Made by a program: the position numbers and the translations under genes
Shown here: positions 8,492 through 17,300 of the stretch, piece after piece
How the letters are laid out: each line of letters starts with the position of its first letter
How positions within the stretch are numbered: the stretch's first letter is position 1
The notes under the pieces: generated by a model
The model's input: the letters and a program-made list of their open reading frames with translations, nothing else
Database searches by the model: none
What the model was told of the DNA's origin: nothing
DNA from: Pseudomonadota bacterium
GTDB lineage: Bacteria > Desulfobacterota > Desulfobulbia > Desulfobulbales > Desulfocapsaceae
Length of the DNA: 64,000 nt
NCBI GenBank assembly: GCA_018820855.1
Contig: JAHJNL010000010.1
Location: 145,527 to 209,526 of the forward strand
Reading direction: 5' to 3'

Positions 8492-10231
8492 ATGTCAACT
8501 CCCCAAGATTTATCAAGCTTTGCCGATCTTTCTTTGCCCCAGCCGCTTTTGAAGGCTATCAAAGATCTGGGCTATGAAACACCTTCTCCTATTCAGGCAA
8601 AAATGATCCCCCTGGTTATGGCTGGGCGTGATGTCCTGGGCCAGGCCCAGACCGGTACCGGCAAGACTGCTGCCTTTGCTCTGCCACTTATCGCTCGCCT
8701 GAACATGAAGCAGGGTTCGGTTCAAAATCTTGTCCTGGCTCCGACCAGAGAGTTGGCCATTCAGGTTGCCGAATCATTTCAGCAATACGCCAAGTATATG
8801 AAGGGATTCCATGTGGTCCCTCTTTTTGGTGGCCAGGATGTGAAGATTCAGCTTCGTCTGTTGCAGAAACAGGTTCATGTGGTAGTGGGTACTCCGGGCC
8901 GGGTTATGGATCATATGCGTCGGGGGACCTTGAAGCTTGAATCCCTGCAGTGCCTGGTTCTTGACGAGGCGGATGAAATGCTGCGGATGGGATTTATAGA
9001 TGATGTGGAATGGATACTCTCGAAAACACCTGAAGGCCGACAGGTGGCTCTGTTTTCTGCCACCATGCCATCAACCATCAGGCGGATTGCCCGGAAGTAT
9101 CTGAATAATCCGGAAGAAGTTCAGATTGAGTCCAAAACCACCACAGCAACTACAGTTCATCAACGATATCTCTTTACCAATCACGCCCAGAAACCAGAGG
9201 CCCTGGGCAGGATATTGGAGGCTGAAACCTTTGACGGGGTGCTGGTCTTTGTTCGCACCAAGGTGGATACCCAGTTGGTTGCTGAAAAACTAGCCGCCCG
9301 CGGTTTCTCAACAGCATTTCTTAATGGAGATATTGTTCAGAGCCAGCGTCTGCGTACGGTGGAGACTTTTAAAAAAGGCGGACTCGATATCCTGGTGGCA
9401 ACTGATGTGGCAGCCCGTGGCCTGGATGTGGAGCGAATCAGCCATGTCATCAATTATGATATTCCCTACGATACCGAGGCATACGTTCATCGGATCGGCA
9501 GGACAGGCCGGGCTGGTCGCAAAGGTGAAGCCATTTTGTTTGTTACCCCTCGGGAAAAGAGTATGCTCACGGCCATTGAAAGAGGGATCAGCCAGAAAAT
9601 TAAGGAGATGAAACTGCCATCCACGGCTGTGATCAATGACAAACGTTTGGCCGCCTTCAAGGAGCGGATCAGCTCTGCCATGACAACTCAAGATCTCGGT
9701 TTCTTTTCCAATCTGGTGAATGAATACAGGGATGAAAATGATCTGGATTTTCGGGATATTGCCGCGGCGTTGGCCAGTATGGTTCAGGGGACTGCTCCTC
9801 TGCTTCTTCCGGATGAGCCTATTAGAGGGTTTAAGAGGAAAGCAGAGCAAGAACAATCAGTTGGCCTGCCAACAGGAAAAATGCGAACCACTGAGACCCG
9901 CTCTGGTATGGAGCGTTACCGTATTGAGATTGGCAAAGACCACAACGTCAAGCCTGCCAATATTGTCGGGGCCATTGCCGGAGAGGCCGACCTTGACGGT
10001 TCATATATCGGGTCCATCTCTATCTTCGATAGCTATTCCACTGTGGATCTGCCGGAAGGCATGCCGCAGGAGATCCTCGATTTGCTCCAGACCGTTCAGG
10101 TTATGGGACGTACTTTGCGGCCCTCTCTGGTTGGGCCGGGAGAAAAGAGAGCTGTGCCTGGAGGGAGAAAACCAAGAAAGGCAGGTAGCGGAAGAATGGC
10201 GAAAAGGCCGATAATACGCAAACGCAGATAA
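8492..10231 (+). CDS. deaD: DEAD-box ATP-dependent RNA helicase, DeaD/CsdA type
   Basis: About 579 residues. The order is a Q motif, motif I AQTGTGKT near residue 52, PTRELA, TPGR, motif II DEAD in VLDEADEMLRMGF near 155, SAT, and the C-terminal helicase lobe ending HRIGRTGRAGRKGEAI. After it comes a DbpA-type RNA-binding domain (RYRIEIGKDHNVKPANIVGA) and a basic tail. Such proteins unwind rRNA and mRNA structure during ribosome assembly and cold adaptation. I chose the ATG at 8492; an in-frame GTG at 8483 is possible and neither has a strong ribosome site. The last codons form one arm of a long perfect hairpin. Family assignment is firm. Confidence 0.92.
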   Translation: MSTPQDLSSFADLSLPQPLLKAIKDLGYETPSPIQAKMIPLVMAGRDVLGQAQTGTGKTAAFALPLIARLNMKQGSVQNLVLAPTRELAIQVAESFQQYAKYMKGFHVVPLFGGQDVKIQLRLLQKQVHVVVGTPGRVMDHMRRGTLKLESLQCLVLDEADEMLRMGFIDDVEWILSKTPEGRQVALFSATMPSTIRRIARKYLNNPEEVQIESKTTTATTVHQRYLFTNHAQKPEALGRILEAETFDGVLVFVRTKVDTQLVAEKLAARGFSTAFLNGDIVQSQRLRTVETFKKGGLDILVATDVAARGLDVERISHVINYDIPYDTEAYVHRIGRTGRAGRKGEAILFVTPREKSMLTAIERGISQKIKEMKLPSTAVINDKRLAAFKERISSAMTTQDLGFFSNLVNEYRDENDLDFRDIAAALASMVQGTAPLLLPDEPIRGFKRKAEQEQSVGLPTGKMRTTETRSGMERYRIEIGKDHNVKPANIVGAIAGEADLDGSYIGSISIFDSYSTVDLPEGMPQEILDLLQTVQVMGRTLRPSLVGPGEKRAVPGGRKPRKAGSGRMAKRPIIRKRR

Positions 10232-10263
10232 GACGGAGAGAGATTCGTCTTATCTGCGTTTGC
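10218..10263. terminator. Perfect 18-bp hairpin overlapping the deaD stop codon
   Basis: The arms 10218-10235 and 10246-10263 (gcaaacgcagataagacg and its exact complement) are separated by a 10-base loop. The left arm contains the final codons and the TAA of deaD. No run of T follows, so it is not a standard intrinsic terminator; it may act in mRNA 3'-end protection or together with the second hairpin just downstream. Confidence 0.65.
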
Positions 10264-10285
10264 TGTCGAAAACTTTGCTTGGCTT

Positions 10286-10331
10286 ATTTGAAATAAAGGA
10301 GTGATGTGACAATTATTCCTTTATTTCAAAT
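10286..10331. terminator. Perfect 15-bp inverted repeat after deaD
   Basis: The arms 10286-10300 (atttgaaataaagga) and 10317-10331 are perfectly complementary with a 16-base loop. It lies between the convergent deaD and diguanylate cyclase genes and is probably a terminator-like element for one or both. No clear poly-T tract is present. Confidence 0.55.
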
Positions 10332-10524
10332 GATCCCTGAGAAGTGGGCAGTGTATCTTTTGCCAGGAGAAATCCTGGCAGAGGAACTCATGAAGTCCAC
10401 ACCCCTTCCTCAAAAGAGTGGGGTGCAGGACCATTGCTGTCGTAGCTGTTGAGAGTTTTATGTTTTGGGCGTTTTTCCCATGCAGTCTGTTGTGACGCAT
10501 GGGCGTGCATGCCTGAAACAATGA

Positions 10525-11991
10525 TCAGTAGTTCTCTGAATCCCACATGGAAGGATCGAAACGGAGAACCTTGTTCCTTCCCGATTCTTTGGCCTTGTAT
10601 AGGGCAATATCTGCATACTTGACACATTCCCAGAAGGCTTCACCATCCACGGGAAGAATAGAGACGCCGATACTCAGCGTCTTGCGGATACTCAGGTTTT
10701 GCACGCGAAAGAGCTGTTCTTCAACGGCCATCCTAATCTTTTCAGCCACCTCGATAGCTTTCTCTATCTCACATTCCGTGAGGAGAATCAGGAATTCTTC
10801 TCCGCCATAACGGATGACAATATCCGATGTCCTGACACTGTTCTGCATGATCACAGCCAGGGTTTTCAGGATCTGGTCGCCTACGTCATGACCATATTCG
10901 TCATTCACCTGTTTGAAAAAATCCAAATCACACATAAGAATGCCCATGGCAGTCTTTCTTCGTTTGACTCCGGCAAGGATCGGATTGATGTTGCTTTCCA
11001 GGAAGTGGCGGTTGGAGAGTCCGGTCAAGGCGTCCTTGGTGGCCATTTCGTGAAGGTTGGAGGCCAGTCTTTTGGCATGAAGAACGGGGAGGGCCTCCTG
11101 CAGGTACAGACCGGCAAGATGCAGATTCATCTGCAGTTCAGCTTCCCTTTCCAGGCTATCGACAAAGAGTGAGAAAAACTGGACAACTCCCAGAACTTTT
11201 CCGGAGACAATCATGGGGACACAGGTGTGGGTCATGACATCGGTCATGGGGAAGATCGGACAGATGTTGGGGAAACCGCTGGATGAAATCACTTCACCGG
11301 TACGTTTTGCCCGGCAGAGATGGGAACTGCTCATGATACAGCTTTCGTGCTCAAGCTCCAGCGGCCATGTGTAAACGGGTGATATGGAGCCATCCTTTTC
11401 ACTCACCTCCCAGATAATAAAGGTCTGCAGTTTTAGTGTGTTTTTAAAGACATAGGCCAGCCGTTTATAAACTTCCACTACTGTTTCGTCCGCTTCAATG
11501 GTTCGCCTGAAAAGTGAGATGTCCCGAATATGACTCGTCAGCCCATTGACCAGTGCCGCGACCTCTCCAATTTTGTCCTGAGTGATTACTGGAATCAATG
11601 TGCCATGTTTACAGGCACGACCTTTGTCGTTGATGTTGTGCAGGATTTTCAGAGAGCAGATCATCTGGTCGAGGAAATCCACCAGGGTCTGTATACAGAG
11701 AAAACTCGTCAGACTGAGAAAGAGCATGACGACAATGACCAGAATTCCACCGCGAATGATATAGGTGTCAATGGCTGCAAATGTACTCTCTAGAAGATCC
11801 TGCTGCATGTTGAGTTGACTCAGCTCTACTTTGAGTGTCTGGGTAAAGGAGTAACTGTGGAGACCAATGAGAAGATATCCTATGAGGAAGCTGGCCAGGA
11901 CCAGGATAAATTTCCCATAGATGGAAAGGCTGAAAAAAGGCTGCCAGAGTCGAAGCCAGAGTGAGTTGCCGGGGGGTCTGTAATGTGACAT
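10525..11991 (-). CDS. Membrane GAF-GGDEF diguanylate cyclase
   Basis: A 488-residue inner-membrane enzyme that should make cyclic di-GMP from two GTP. Two membrane helices (about residues 27-47 and 80-105) flank a short external segment, then come a HAMP-like stretch, a GAF-type sensory domain (about 165-320) rich in Cys and His, and a GGDEF domain from about 325. The active-site motif is GGEEF near residue 397, preceded by RTSD with five intervening residues, the spacing of a c-di-GMP inhibitory site. The enzyme is therefore predicted active and product-inhibited. It is convergent with deaD and divergent from a decayed HD-GYP gene of the opposite activity class. Confidence 0.88.
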   Translation of the reverse strand: MSHYRPPGNSLWLRLWQPFFSLSIYGKFILVLASFLIGYLLIGLHSYSFTQTLKVELSQLNMQQDLLESTFAAIDTYIIRGGILVIVVMLFLSLTSFLCIQTLVDFLDQMICSLKILHNINDKGRACKHGTLIPVITQDKIGEVAALVNGLTSHIRDISLFRRTIEADETVVEVYKRLAYVFKNTLKLQTFIIWEVSEKDGSISPVYTWPLELEHESCIMSSSHLCRAKRTGEVISSSGFPNICPIFPMTDVMTHTCVPMIVSGKVLGVVQFFSLFVDSLEREAELQMNLHLAGLYLQEALPVLHAKRLASNLHEMATKDALTGLSNRHFLESNINPILAGVKRRKTAMGILMCDLDFFKQVNDEYGHDVGDQILKTLAVIMQNSVRTSDIVIRYGGEEFLILLTECEIEKAIEVAEKIRMAVEEQLFRVQNLSIRKTLSIGVSILPVDGEAFWECVKYADIALYKAKESGRNKVLRFDPSMWDSENY

Positions 11992-12369
11992 TCAGCCTTC
12001 CTGTATTGTAATGAATAATTCTGCAGAGGAGCTTCAAAAAGGAGGGGGCCAGGAAATCGTGTATAGTCCGAAGCAGTTAATGAGCTCCTTATCCTAACTG
12101 AAGATTACCAAAAAGCATATCAGAGGGGTAAGGGATTGTCAAAGAAGCGGTGTCTTTTTTTTGTACTTAACATCAGGGTAAAAGGTGATACAGTAAAAAC
12201 AGCAGTCAGGGAACAGAATCTTGTATGCTCAGAATCTCTGTACCAGTTGATTTTGTTGGTTTTACTTCGTTTGTCCGGATAGCTTCTTAGCGGGTTATTC
12301 CCGTGTGGCCAGACCTTGGATTTTTTCGTGTGAAGCAGGTTCGAGGAGAGTTGAAGAGGATGAGAGAGA
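11992..12369. other. Intergenic region, no gene seen
   Basis: Lies between the divergent diguanylate cyclase and HD-GYP remnant. It presumably holds promoters of both. I see no RNA gene, long repeat or credible small ORF in it. Confidence 0.4.
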
Positions 12370-12775
12370 ATGAATAAAGAATCTGCTGTGCGCATCGTCA
12401 TTCATTATCTTGCTGCCGCTTTGATATTGACTCTCTACGGCTCCGAGGTATGTCCTTTTCTTGAGGGCCTTTCTTCACTTGGCCACTGAGATTGCCTACA
12501 ACCACCATGAAAGATGGGATGGCCTCGGTTATCCTCAAGGGTTGAAAGGCAGCGGCATTCCCATGAGTGGACGACTCATGGCCGTAGCCGATGTCTATGA
12601 TGCCCTGATCAGCAGGCGCATATATAAACCTCCCTTTTCCCACGCCAAGGCCTGTGAGGTGATCCTTGCCGGTAAAGGCAGCCATTTCGATCCGGCCATG
12701 GTGGATGGGTTTGTGGAATGTGAGGAGCCTTTTAAACAGATTGCCGTTGAGTATGCAGACCGGGAGTGCTCTTAA
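12370..12775 (+). pseudogene. Remnant of an HD-GYP phosphodiesterase gene
   Basis: Two pieces of one gene in different frames. From the ATG at 12370 a short membrane-anchor start (MNKESAVRIVIHYLAAALIL) runs to a stop at about 12486. From about 12470 another frame encodes the C-terminal half of an HD-GYP domain: YNHHERWDGLGYPQGLKG, then GRLMAVADVYDALISRRIYK, then SHFDPAMVDGF, ending at 12775. The HD dyad, the sensory region and most of the protein are missing, so an internal deletion with frameshift is the simplest reading. HD-GYP enzymes hydrolyse c-di-GMP; this copy should be inactive. Confidence 0.75.
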
Positions 12776-12800
12776 CCCACTGAAAAATACGGAGGATGAA

Positions 12801-13090
12801 ATGATGCTGTATCAATTTTGGAGCTGTCTGGGGATTTTTGCCTCTTTCCTGCTTTTCCTGGCAACTGTTGCACACGCTTCAGCGAAGAGCAGGTCTTTGT
12901 CAATCTGGCTGACGGCCAGGTTTCAGAGCCACGTTTGGCGGGAGACGGGAAAGGGAATTTTTTTTCCGTTTATAGTTCTACAACCATCTCGGGAGGGTTG
13001 CAGATCGGCACCAATAAGATTGTTACTCCCTCTTTTTTACGTCTCTTTCTCCTTGGCCTGCCGGCTCAGCTTAATGGCAGCAACAAGTAG
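12801..13090 (+). pseudogene. Frameshifted secreted-protein gene
   Basis: A good ribosome site (GGAGG, 12791-12795) precedes an ATG at 12801 that opens a clear signal peptide (LYQFWSCLGIFASFLLFLAT, then VAHASA). The same frame then loses protein character, while the frame shifted by one base continues sensibly as RFSEEQVFVNLADGQVSEPR and GDGKGNFFSVYSSTTISGG to a stop at 13090. A single frameshift between about 12870 and 12890 joins them into a protein of about 95 residues, which may itself be truncated. Family not recognised. A sequencing error is possible. Confidence 0.45.
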
Positions 13091-13101
13091 GAGGCACGGG
13101 G

Positions 13102-14028
13102 TTACGCAGTCTTTTTGTGTAGATAAGAGGCGAGAAAGGAATCCAGAACGAGCTGGAAGAAGTGGAACATGAGGCAGACGATGATGGCGCTGCCGGTGGG
13201 GAGCTGGATGTTGGCCAACACGGCGACGCTGATGGGCAGGGTCTTTTGGGAGGCGACAAAGAGCAGGGCCTTGCGGTCAGGGGCAGGGAGGCGGAGGAGT
13301 TTTCCTGCCTGATGGTTGATGACCAGGAGGAGGATATGGACCAGAGAGACACCGGCACCGATCAGGGCGAATTCCGCAACTCCCAGGCCTGAGAATGCAT
13401 TACGGGAACTGGCCAGCGAGGCGTAGACCACCAGGATGATGCAGCTGGAGTTGACGTAACTCCAGTTTGGGGAGACCTTGCTCTTGCCGCTCAGGGTGCG
13501 GATCAGTTTACCGATGACAAAGGGAAGGAGGACGAAAAAGAGCATCTTCAACAGCAGGGCGGTCTGGTCGATATCAATCGGGCCTGCAGCCTTGAGACAG
13601 AGGTCGAGCATGAAGGGCATGGTGAAGATGCCCAGCAGGTTGAGGGAGACTGTGAGAAAAAGGGCCAGCACCGCATTGCCGCCGCTCACTTCGGCGATGA
13701 CAATTCCGGAGGAGAGGGTGGGCGGTACTGCACTGATGATGATCAGGCCAATGGCCAGGGCCGGCGGAAAGTGCAGGAGTTTGGCAAAGAGCAATCCCAG
13801 GACCGGGGCGATAATCAATGAGATGATGGCCGCGGTCAGGAAGAGGGCAAGCAGCCGCCTGTCCAGAGAGAAGCCCTTGGAGCCGGTCTGAAAGCCGCTG
13901 ACCACGAAGATGATAAAAACCAGGATTTTCAGGCCGCTGTTTTCGGCAAGAAAGGTCCCGGCGCTTGGCATCAACAGTCCGCAAAGTACGGCCAGGATCA
14001 GGCCCAGAGGAAGAAATAATTGTCGCAT
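13102..14028 (-). CDS. Bile acid:sodium symporter family (SBF-like) transporter
   Basis: A 308-residue polytopic membrane protein with about nine hydrophobic helices. The segment IIISAVPPTLSSGIVIAEVS and GGNAVLALFLTVSLNLLGIF match the conserved crossover region of SBF-like (YfeH/PF13593-type) transporters of the BASS superfamily, which move organic anions with Na+. The stretch LLFVASQKTLPISVAVLANI is also typical. It follows ilvC in the same direction, separated by an 80-base gap with a hairpin, so it probably has its own transcript. The tail end nearly meets the decayed secreted-protein gene. Substrate unknown. Confidence 0.82.
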   Translation of the reverse strand: MRQLFLPLGLILAVLCGLLMPSAGTFLAENSGLKILVFIIFVVSGFQTGSKGFSLDRRLLALFLTAAIISLIIAPVLGLLFAKLLHFPPALAIGLIIISAVPPTLSSGIVIAEVSGGNAVLALFLTVSLNLLGIFTMPFMLDLCLKAAGPIDIDQTALLLKMLFFVLLPFVIGKLIRTLSGKSKVSPNWSYVNSSCIILVVYASLASSRNAFSGLGVAEFALIGAGVSLVHILLLVINHQAGKLLRLPAPDRKALLFVASQKTLPISVAVLANIQLPTGSAIIVCLMFHFFQLVLDSFLASYLHKKTA

Positions 14029-14049
14029 GGGTGTATAGGTCGAAGGGTA

Positions 14050-14090
14050 AAGGCTGAAGGCAAAAGGGTGTTGTCTTTTCCTTCAGCCTT
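14050..14090 (-). terminator. Hairpin behind ilvC
   Basis: Arms 14050-14060 and 14080-14090 (aaggctgaagg/ccttcagcctt) lie 19 bases after the ilvC stop on the leftward transcript, a likely terminator. Confidence 0.6.
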
Positions 14091-14108
14091 CAACCCCAAG
14101 ACCTGCTC

Positions 14109-15581
14109 TTAAATAATCTGCTTCATGGCACTCATGTAGGAGCGCAGCTCCTCACCGATGTGCTCGACTCCGGTGTAGCGGATGGCTTCGTTGGTCTCGA
14201 TAAGCTCTACGTTATTGACCCCGTTATCCTTCAACTCAAGTCCCTTGCCGATAACATCAGTATTCACCAGCTTCATAAAGTCCTGGAGCATGGGGAATGC
14301 TGCATGGTTGAAGAGGTAGCATCCATACTCTGCAGTGTCCGAGATAACCACATTCATCTCATAGAGCTTTTTACGGGCAATAAGATTGGCAATAAGCGGT
14401 ACTTCGTGCAGTGACTCGTAGTAGGCGGATTCCTCTTTGATGCCAGCAGAAACCATGGTGTCAAAGGCCAGTTCCACTCCGGCCTTGATCATGGCCACCA
14501 TGAGGATACCCTTGTCAAAATATTCCTGTTCGCTGATTGCTGTGTCGGCAGCGTCGGTCTTCTCAAAATCGCTTTCTCCGGTCTCGGCACGCCATTTCAG
14601 GAGATTGGTATCATCGTTGGCCCAGTCTTCCATCATGGTCCTGGAGAATTCTCCGGACATGATATCATCCATGTGCTTGTGAAAGAGAGGGGTGAGGATG
14701 TCTTGAATCTGCTCGCAAAGTTCATTTGCCTTGATTTTGGCCGGGTTGGAGAGACGGTCCATCATGTTGGTGATACCACCGTGCTTGAGGGCCTCTGTGA
14801 TGGTCTCCCAGCCGTACTGTACCAGTTTTACGGCGTAGCCGGCATCAATTCCCTGTTCCACCATTTTGTTGTAGCAGAGCAGGGAACCGGTCTGGAGCAT
14901 ACCGCAGAGGATGGTCTGCTCACCCATGAGATCGGATTTGACCTCTGCCACAAAGGAAGATTGGAGGCAGCCGGCACGATGACCGCCGGTGCCTGCCGCA
15001 TAGGCCTTGGCAACCTCCCAGCCGATCCCCAGGGGATCGTTTTCACGATGGACGGCGATCAGAGTGGGAACACCGAAACCGCGTTTATACTCTTGGCGGA
15101 CCTCAGTTCCCGGAGATTTAGGGGCAACCATGACCACGGTAATGTCGTCACGAATCTGCATTCCTTCCTCAACAATGTTGAAACCGTGGGAGTAGGAGAG
15201 GCAGGCGTTCTTTTTCATGAGCGGCATAACCGCTTCGATAACGTTTGTGTGCTGTTTGTCCGGGGTCAGGTTGATGACAAGATCGGCATCGGGCAGCATC
15301 TCTTCATAGGTTCCGACTTTGAAGTTGTTGTCGGTGGCGTTTTTCCAGGACTGACGCTTCTCAGAAATGGCAGCCGCGCGCAGGGTGTAGGAGACGTCAA
15401 GGCCGGAGTCGCGCAGATTCAGTCCTTGGTTTAATCCCTGGGCACCACAACCGACTATGACGATTTTCTTTCCCTTCAGGATCTCGACACCGTCGAACTC
15501 AGAAACATCCATGAAGCGGCACTGGCCAAGTTCCTCAAGCTGCAAACGCAGGGGGAGGCTGTTAAAGTAGTTGTTGGACAT
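14109..15581 (-). CDS. ilvC: Ketol-acid reductoisomerase, class II
   Basis: At 490 residues this is the long (class II, Escherichia coli-like) form of the enzyme that converts acetolactate or acetohydroxybutyrate, with NADPH and Mg2+, to the dihydroxy acids of valine, leucine and isoleucine synthesis. The Rossmann loop reads [20 protein letters not shown] near residue 36-55, and [17 protein letters not shown] marks the catalytic region near 152-168; two C-terminal knotted domains follow. It is divergent from ilvY with 149 bases between, the classic ilvYC arrangement, so expression should respond to IlvY and its co-inducer substrates. Confidence 0.95.
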   Translation of the reverse strand: MSNNYFNSLPLRLQLEELGQCRFMDVSEFDGVEILKGKKIVIVGCGAQGLNQGLNLRDSGLDVSYTLRAAAISEKRQSWKNATDNNFKVGTYEEMLPDADLVINLTPDKQHTNVIEAVMPLMKKNACLSYSHGFNIVEEGMQIRDDITVVMVAPKSPGTEVRQEYKRGFGVPTLIAVHRENDPLGIGWEVAKAYAAGTGGHRAGCLQSSFVAEVKSDLMGEQTILCGMLQTGSLLCYNKMVEQGIDAGYAVKLVQYGWETITEALKHGGITNMMDRLSNPAKIKANELCEQIQDILTPLFHKHMDDIMSGEFSRTMMEDWANDDTNLLKWRAETGESDFEKTDAADTAISEQEYFDKGILMVAMIKAGVELAFDTMVSAGIKEESAYYESLHEVPLIANLIARKKLYEMNVVISDTAEYGCYLFNHAAFPMLQDFMKLVNTDVIGKGLELKDNGVNNVELIETNEAIRYTGVEHIGEELRSYMSAMKQII

Positions 15582-15683
15582 GATTATGCTCCTGTGTAAG
15601 TTAGATGATAGTGGATGATGAAATAGTTCTTTTGCAGAAACAGTAACATAGTTTTCGGTTGCGTCAAGTGATTTGTTTGCTAT

Positions 15684-15710
15684 ATTGTGTTGCAGTTATC
15701 GCAATACGAT
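15684..15710. promoter_or_regulatory. Palindromic operator between ilvC and ilvY
   Basis: The core ttgcagttatcgcaa (15690-15704) is an inverted repeat of TTGC/GCAA with a 7-base spacer, a LysR T-N11-A box. Extending outward the palindrome keeps 8 of 10 pairs over 15684-15710. It sits 20 bases upstream of ilvY and is the natural IlvY binding site; the enterobacterial IlvY operators also use TTGC/GCAA arms. Confidence 0.65.
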
Positions 15711-15730
15711 ATGGCAACTGAAGGAGAACT

Positions 15731-16615
15731 ATGGATATTCGAGAATTACGACTTTTTAGACACCTGGCCGGATCTCTGCATTTCGGACGAACTAGCAGGG
15801 CCTGTCATGTCACTCCATCGGCCCTGACCAGGACTATTCAGCGGTTGGAAGAGGAGCTGGGGGAGCAGCTTTTTCTGCGTGATAATCGCTCGGTGCTGCT
15901 CACTGCAGCAGGTGAGGTCGTTAAGTCCTATGCCGATGAGGTGATTCAGCGCTATGATGTTCTGCAGGGCGAGCTCTCACGGGAACATATCCTGGGTGGC
16001 GAGATCTCACTTTACTGTTCAGTTACTGCTGCGTATTCAATTTTGCCCGCCATATTTCAGAAATTTCGTTCTGTCCATCCCGAGGTGCATATCAATCTCG
16101 AAACCGGAGATGCAGCCAGGGCTCTGAATAAGTTGCAGAATCGCGAGGTCGATATTACGGTGGCGGCCCTTCCTGCCAGCCTGCCGGAGAGGGTGGTGTC
16201 ACTTAAAATCCTGGAGACCCCTCTGGTTTTCATTGCCCCGGCAGATTTTCCGGAAACGGTGCACTATCGGGGGACAGAGATTGACTGGCAAAAAACACCG
16301 GTCATTACCGCTGATTTCGGCCTGAGCCGGGAACGGACAGATCACTGGTTCCATGAGAAGGGGATAGTGCCGAATATTTATGCCCAGGTGGCAGGAAACG
16401 AGGCCATTATCGCCATGGTTGGTCTGGGCTGTGGTGTGGGAGTTGTGCCGGAGTTGGTGTTAGAGAAGAGTTCGCTGAAAGGACAGATCAATCTCCTTGA
16501 GGTGAGTCCTGAGCTGGAATCATTTTCCATCGGCATCTGTACCATGAAAAAGAATATGCTTCTCCCTCAGGTGGAAGCTTTTTGGCGTATTGCGACCGGT
16601 AAGGCGGAAGAATAA
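15731..16615 (+). CDS. ilvY: LysR-type regulator of ilvC
   Basis: A 294-residue LysR-family regulator. The N-terminal winged helix-turn-helix reads LRLFRHLAGSLHFGRTSRAC and TPSALTRTIQRLEEELGEQL, closely resembling IlvY, and the remainder is the two-lobed co-inducer domain with LGCGVGVVPELVLE near residue 240. IlvY activates ilvC when acetolactate or acetohydroxybutyrate is bound. The divergent orientation and the shared palindromic intergenic site support the name. A ribosome site (AAGGAG) lies just before the ATG. Confidence 0.9.
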   Translation: MDIRELRLFRHLAGSLHFGRTSRACHVTPSALTRTIQRLEEELGEQLFLRDNRSVLLTAAGEVVKSYADEVIQRYDVLQGELSREHILGGEISLYCSVTAAYSILPAIFQKFRSVHPEVHINLETGDAARALNKLQNREVDITVAALPASLPERVVSLKILETPLVFIAPADFPETVHYRGTEIDWQKTPVITADFGLSRERTDHWFHEKGIVPNIYAQVAGNEAIIAMVGLGCGVGVVPELVLEKSSLKGQINLLEVSPELESFSIGICTMKKNMLLPQVEAFWRIATGKAEE

Positions 16616-16650
16616 GAGGCAGGAAGTACAGAGCAGTGCTTTTCCTGTGG

Positions 16651-16729
16651 GCGGCTTTATCCGCGAACAGGGGTGTTCGGGCTGCCGATTTCTTCTGCGC
16701 AGCAGGGGGGACTTCGCGGCTGAAGCCGC
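16651..16729. repeat. Pair of REP-like short palindromes
   Basis: Two similar hairpins, gcggctttatccgc at 16651-16664 and gcggctgaagccgc at 16716-16729, lie downstream of ilvY. They look like small REP-type units; only one pair was noticed. Confidence 0.4.
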
Positions 16730-16751
16730 TCGCACTTTGCTTTCAGGTTGA

Positions 16752-16794
16752 GCAAAACCCACCCACTGACCAAGAGTCAATGGGTGGGTTTTGC
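16752..16794. terminator. Strong bidirectional hairpin
   Basis: The arms 16752-16765 (gcaaaacccaccca) and 16781-16794 are exact complements over 14 bases with a 15-base loop and end in TTTT/AAAA. It lies between the convergent ilvY and the small periplasmic protein gene and should terminate both. Confidence 0.75.
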
Positions 16795-16814
16795 CGTCAG
16801 TCTTGAACCGAGAA

Positions 16815-17024
16815 TCAGCAGCCTTCAATGGCGGCGCTTCCCTTCTCTGTTTTCACCTTAATGTTTGTCCCTGCGGAAAGATCTGCGGCTTTATCCCCAC
16901 AGTTCATGGTCACCATCGTGCCCTCGACTTTTTCCACAGTACATTTGAGGGTGGCTGCGTGAACGCTTGCGAGTGCTGTCAGCATGAATACCAGGGCTGC
17001 TATCAGGGTCATTGTTTTTTTCAT
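16815..17024 (-). CDS. Small periplasmic protein with two Cys
   Basis: A 69-residue product with a clear signal peptide (MKKTMTLIAALVFMLTALAS, cleavage after VHA) and a 46-residue mature part. That part begins TLKCTVEKVEGTMVTMNCGD, has a second region SAGTNIKVKTEKG, and ends in Cys. The alternating V/T pattern suggests a small beta barrel (OB-like), similar in layout to the little proteins found beside selenite/tellurite reduction genes, but no such genes are near. The start has GGAGGA eight bases upstream. Mature Cys residues may form a disulfide. Function not known. Confidence 0.65.
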   Translation of the reverse strand: MKKTMTLIAALVFMLTALASVHAATLKCTVEKVEGTMVTMNCGDKAADLSAGTNIKVKTEKGSAAIEGC

Positions 17025-17300
17025 CAGTGTTCCTCCGTTGACAATTTTATTGCTGCAGGCGTTATGCCCTTGCTTCTGTCTTCACTGTAGGTCGGACAGA
17101 AAAGGAAAAAAAGACGATTTGGGGTGATGTCGGGTGGATGTCGGCCTGTTTATATGTGACATTTTCGCTATACCGGGTAGTTACGGTTTGTCTGATTTGG
17201 TTGATTTCGCCCGGCGAAAAGAAAATGAATTGAAAATTATAGGGAAGGGCGTAGAATAAGCTGATTGAAAAGGGTAAAAAAATAAGGATAGTGAGGGGAT

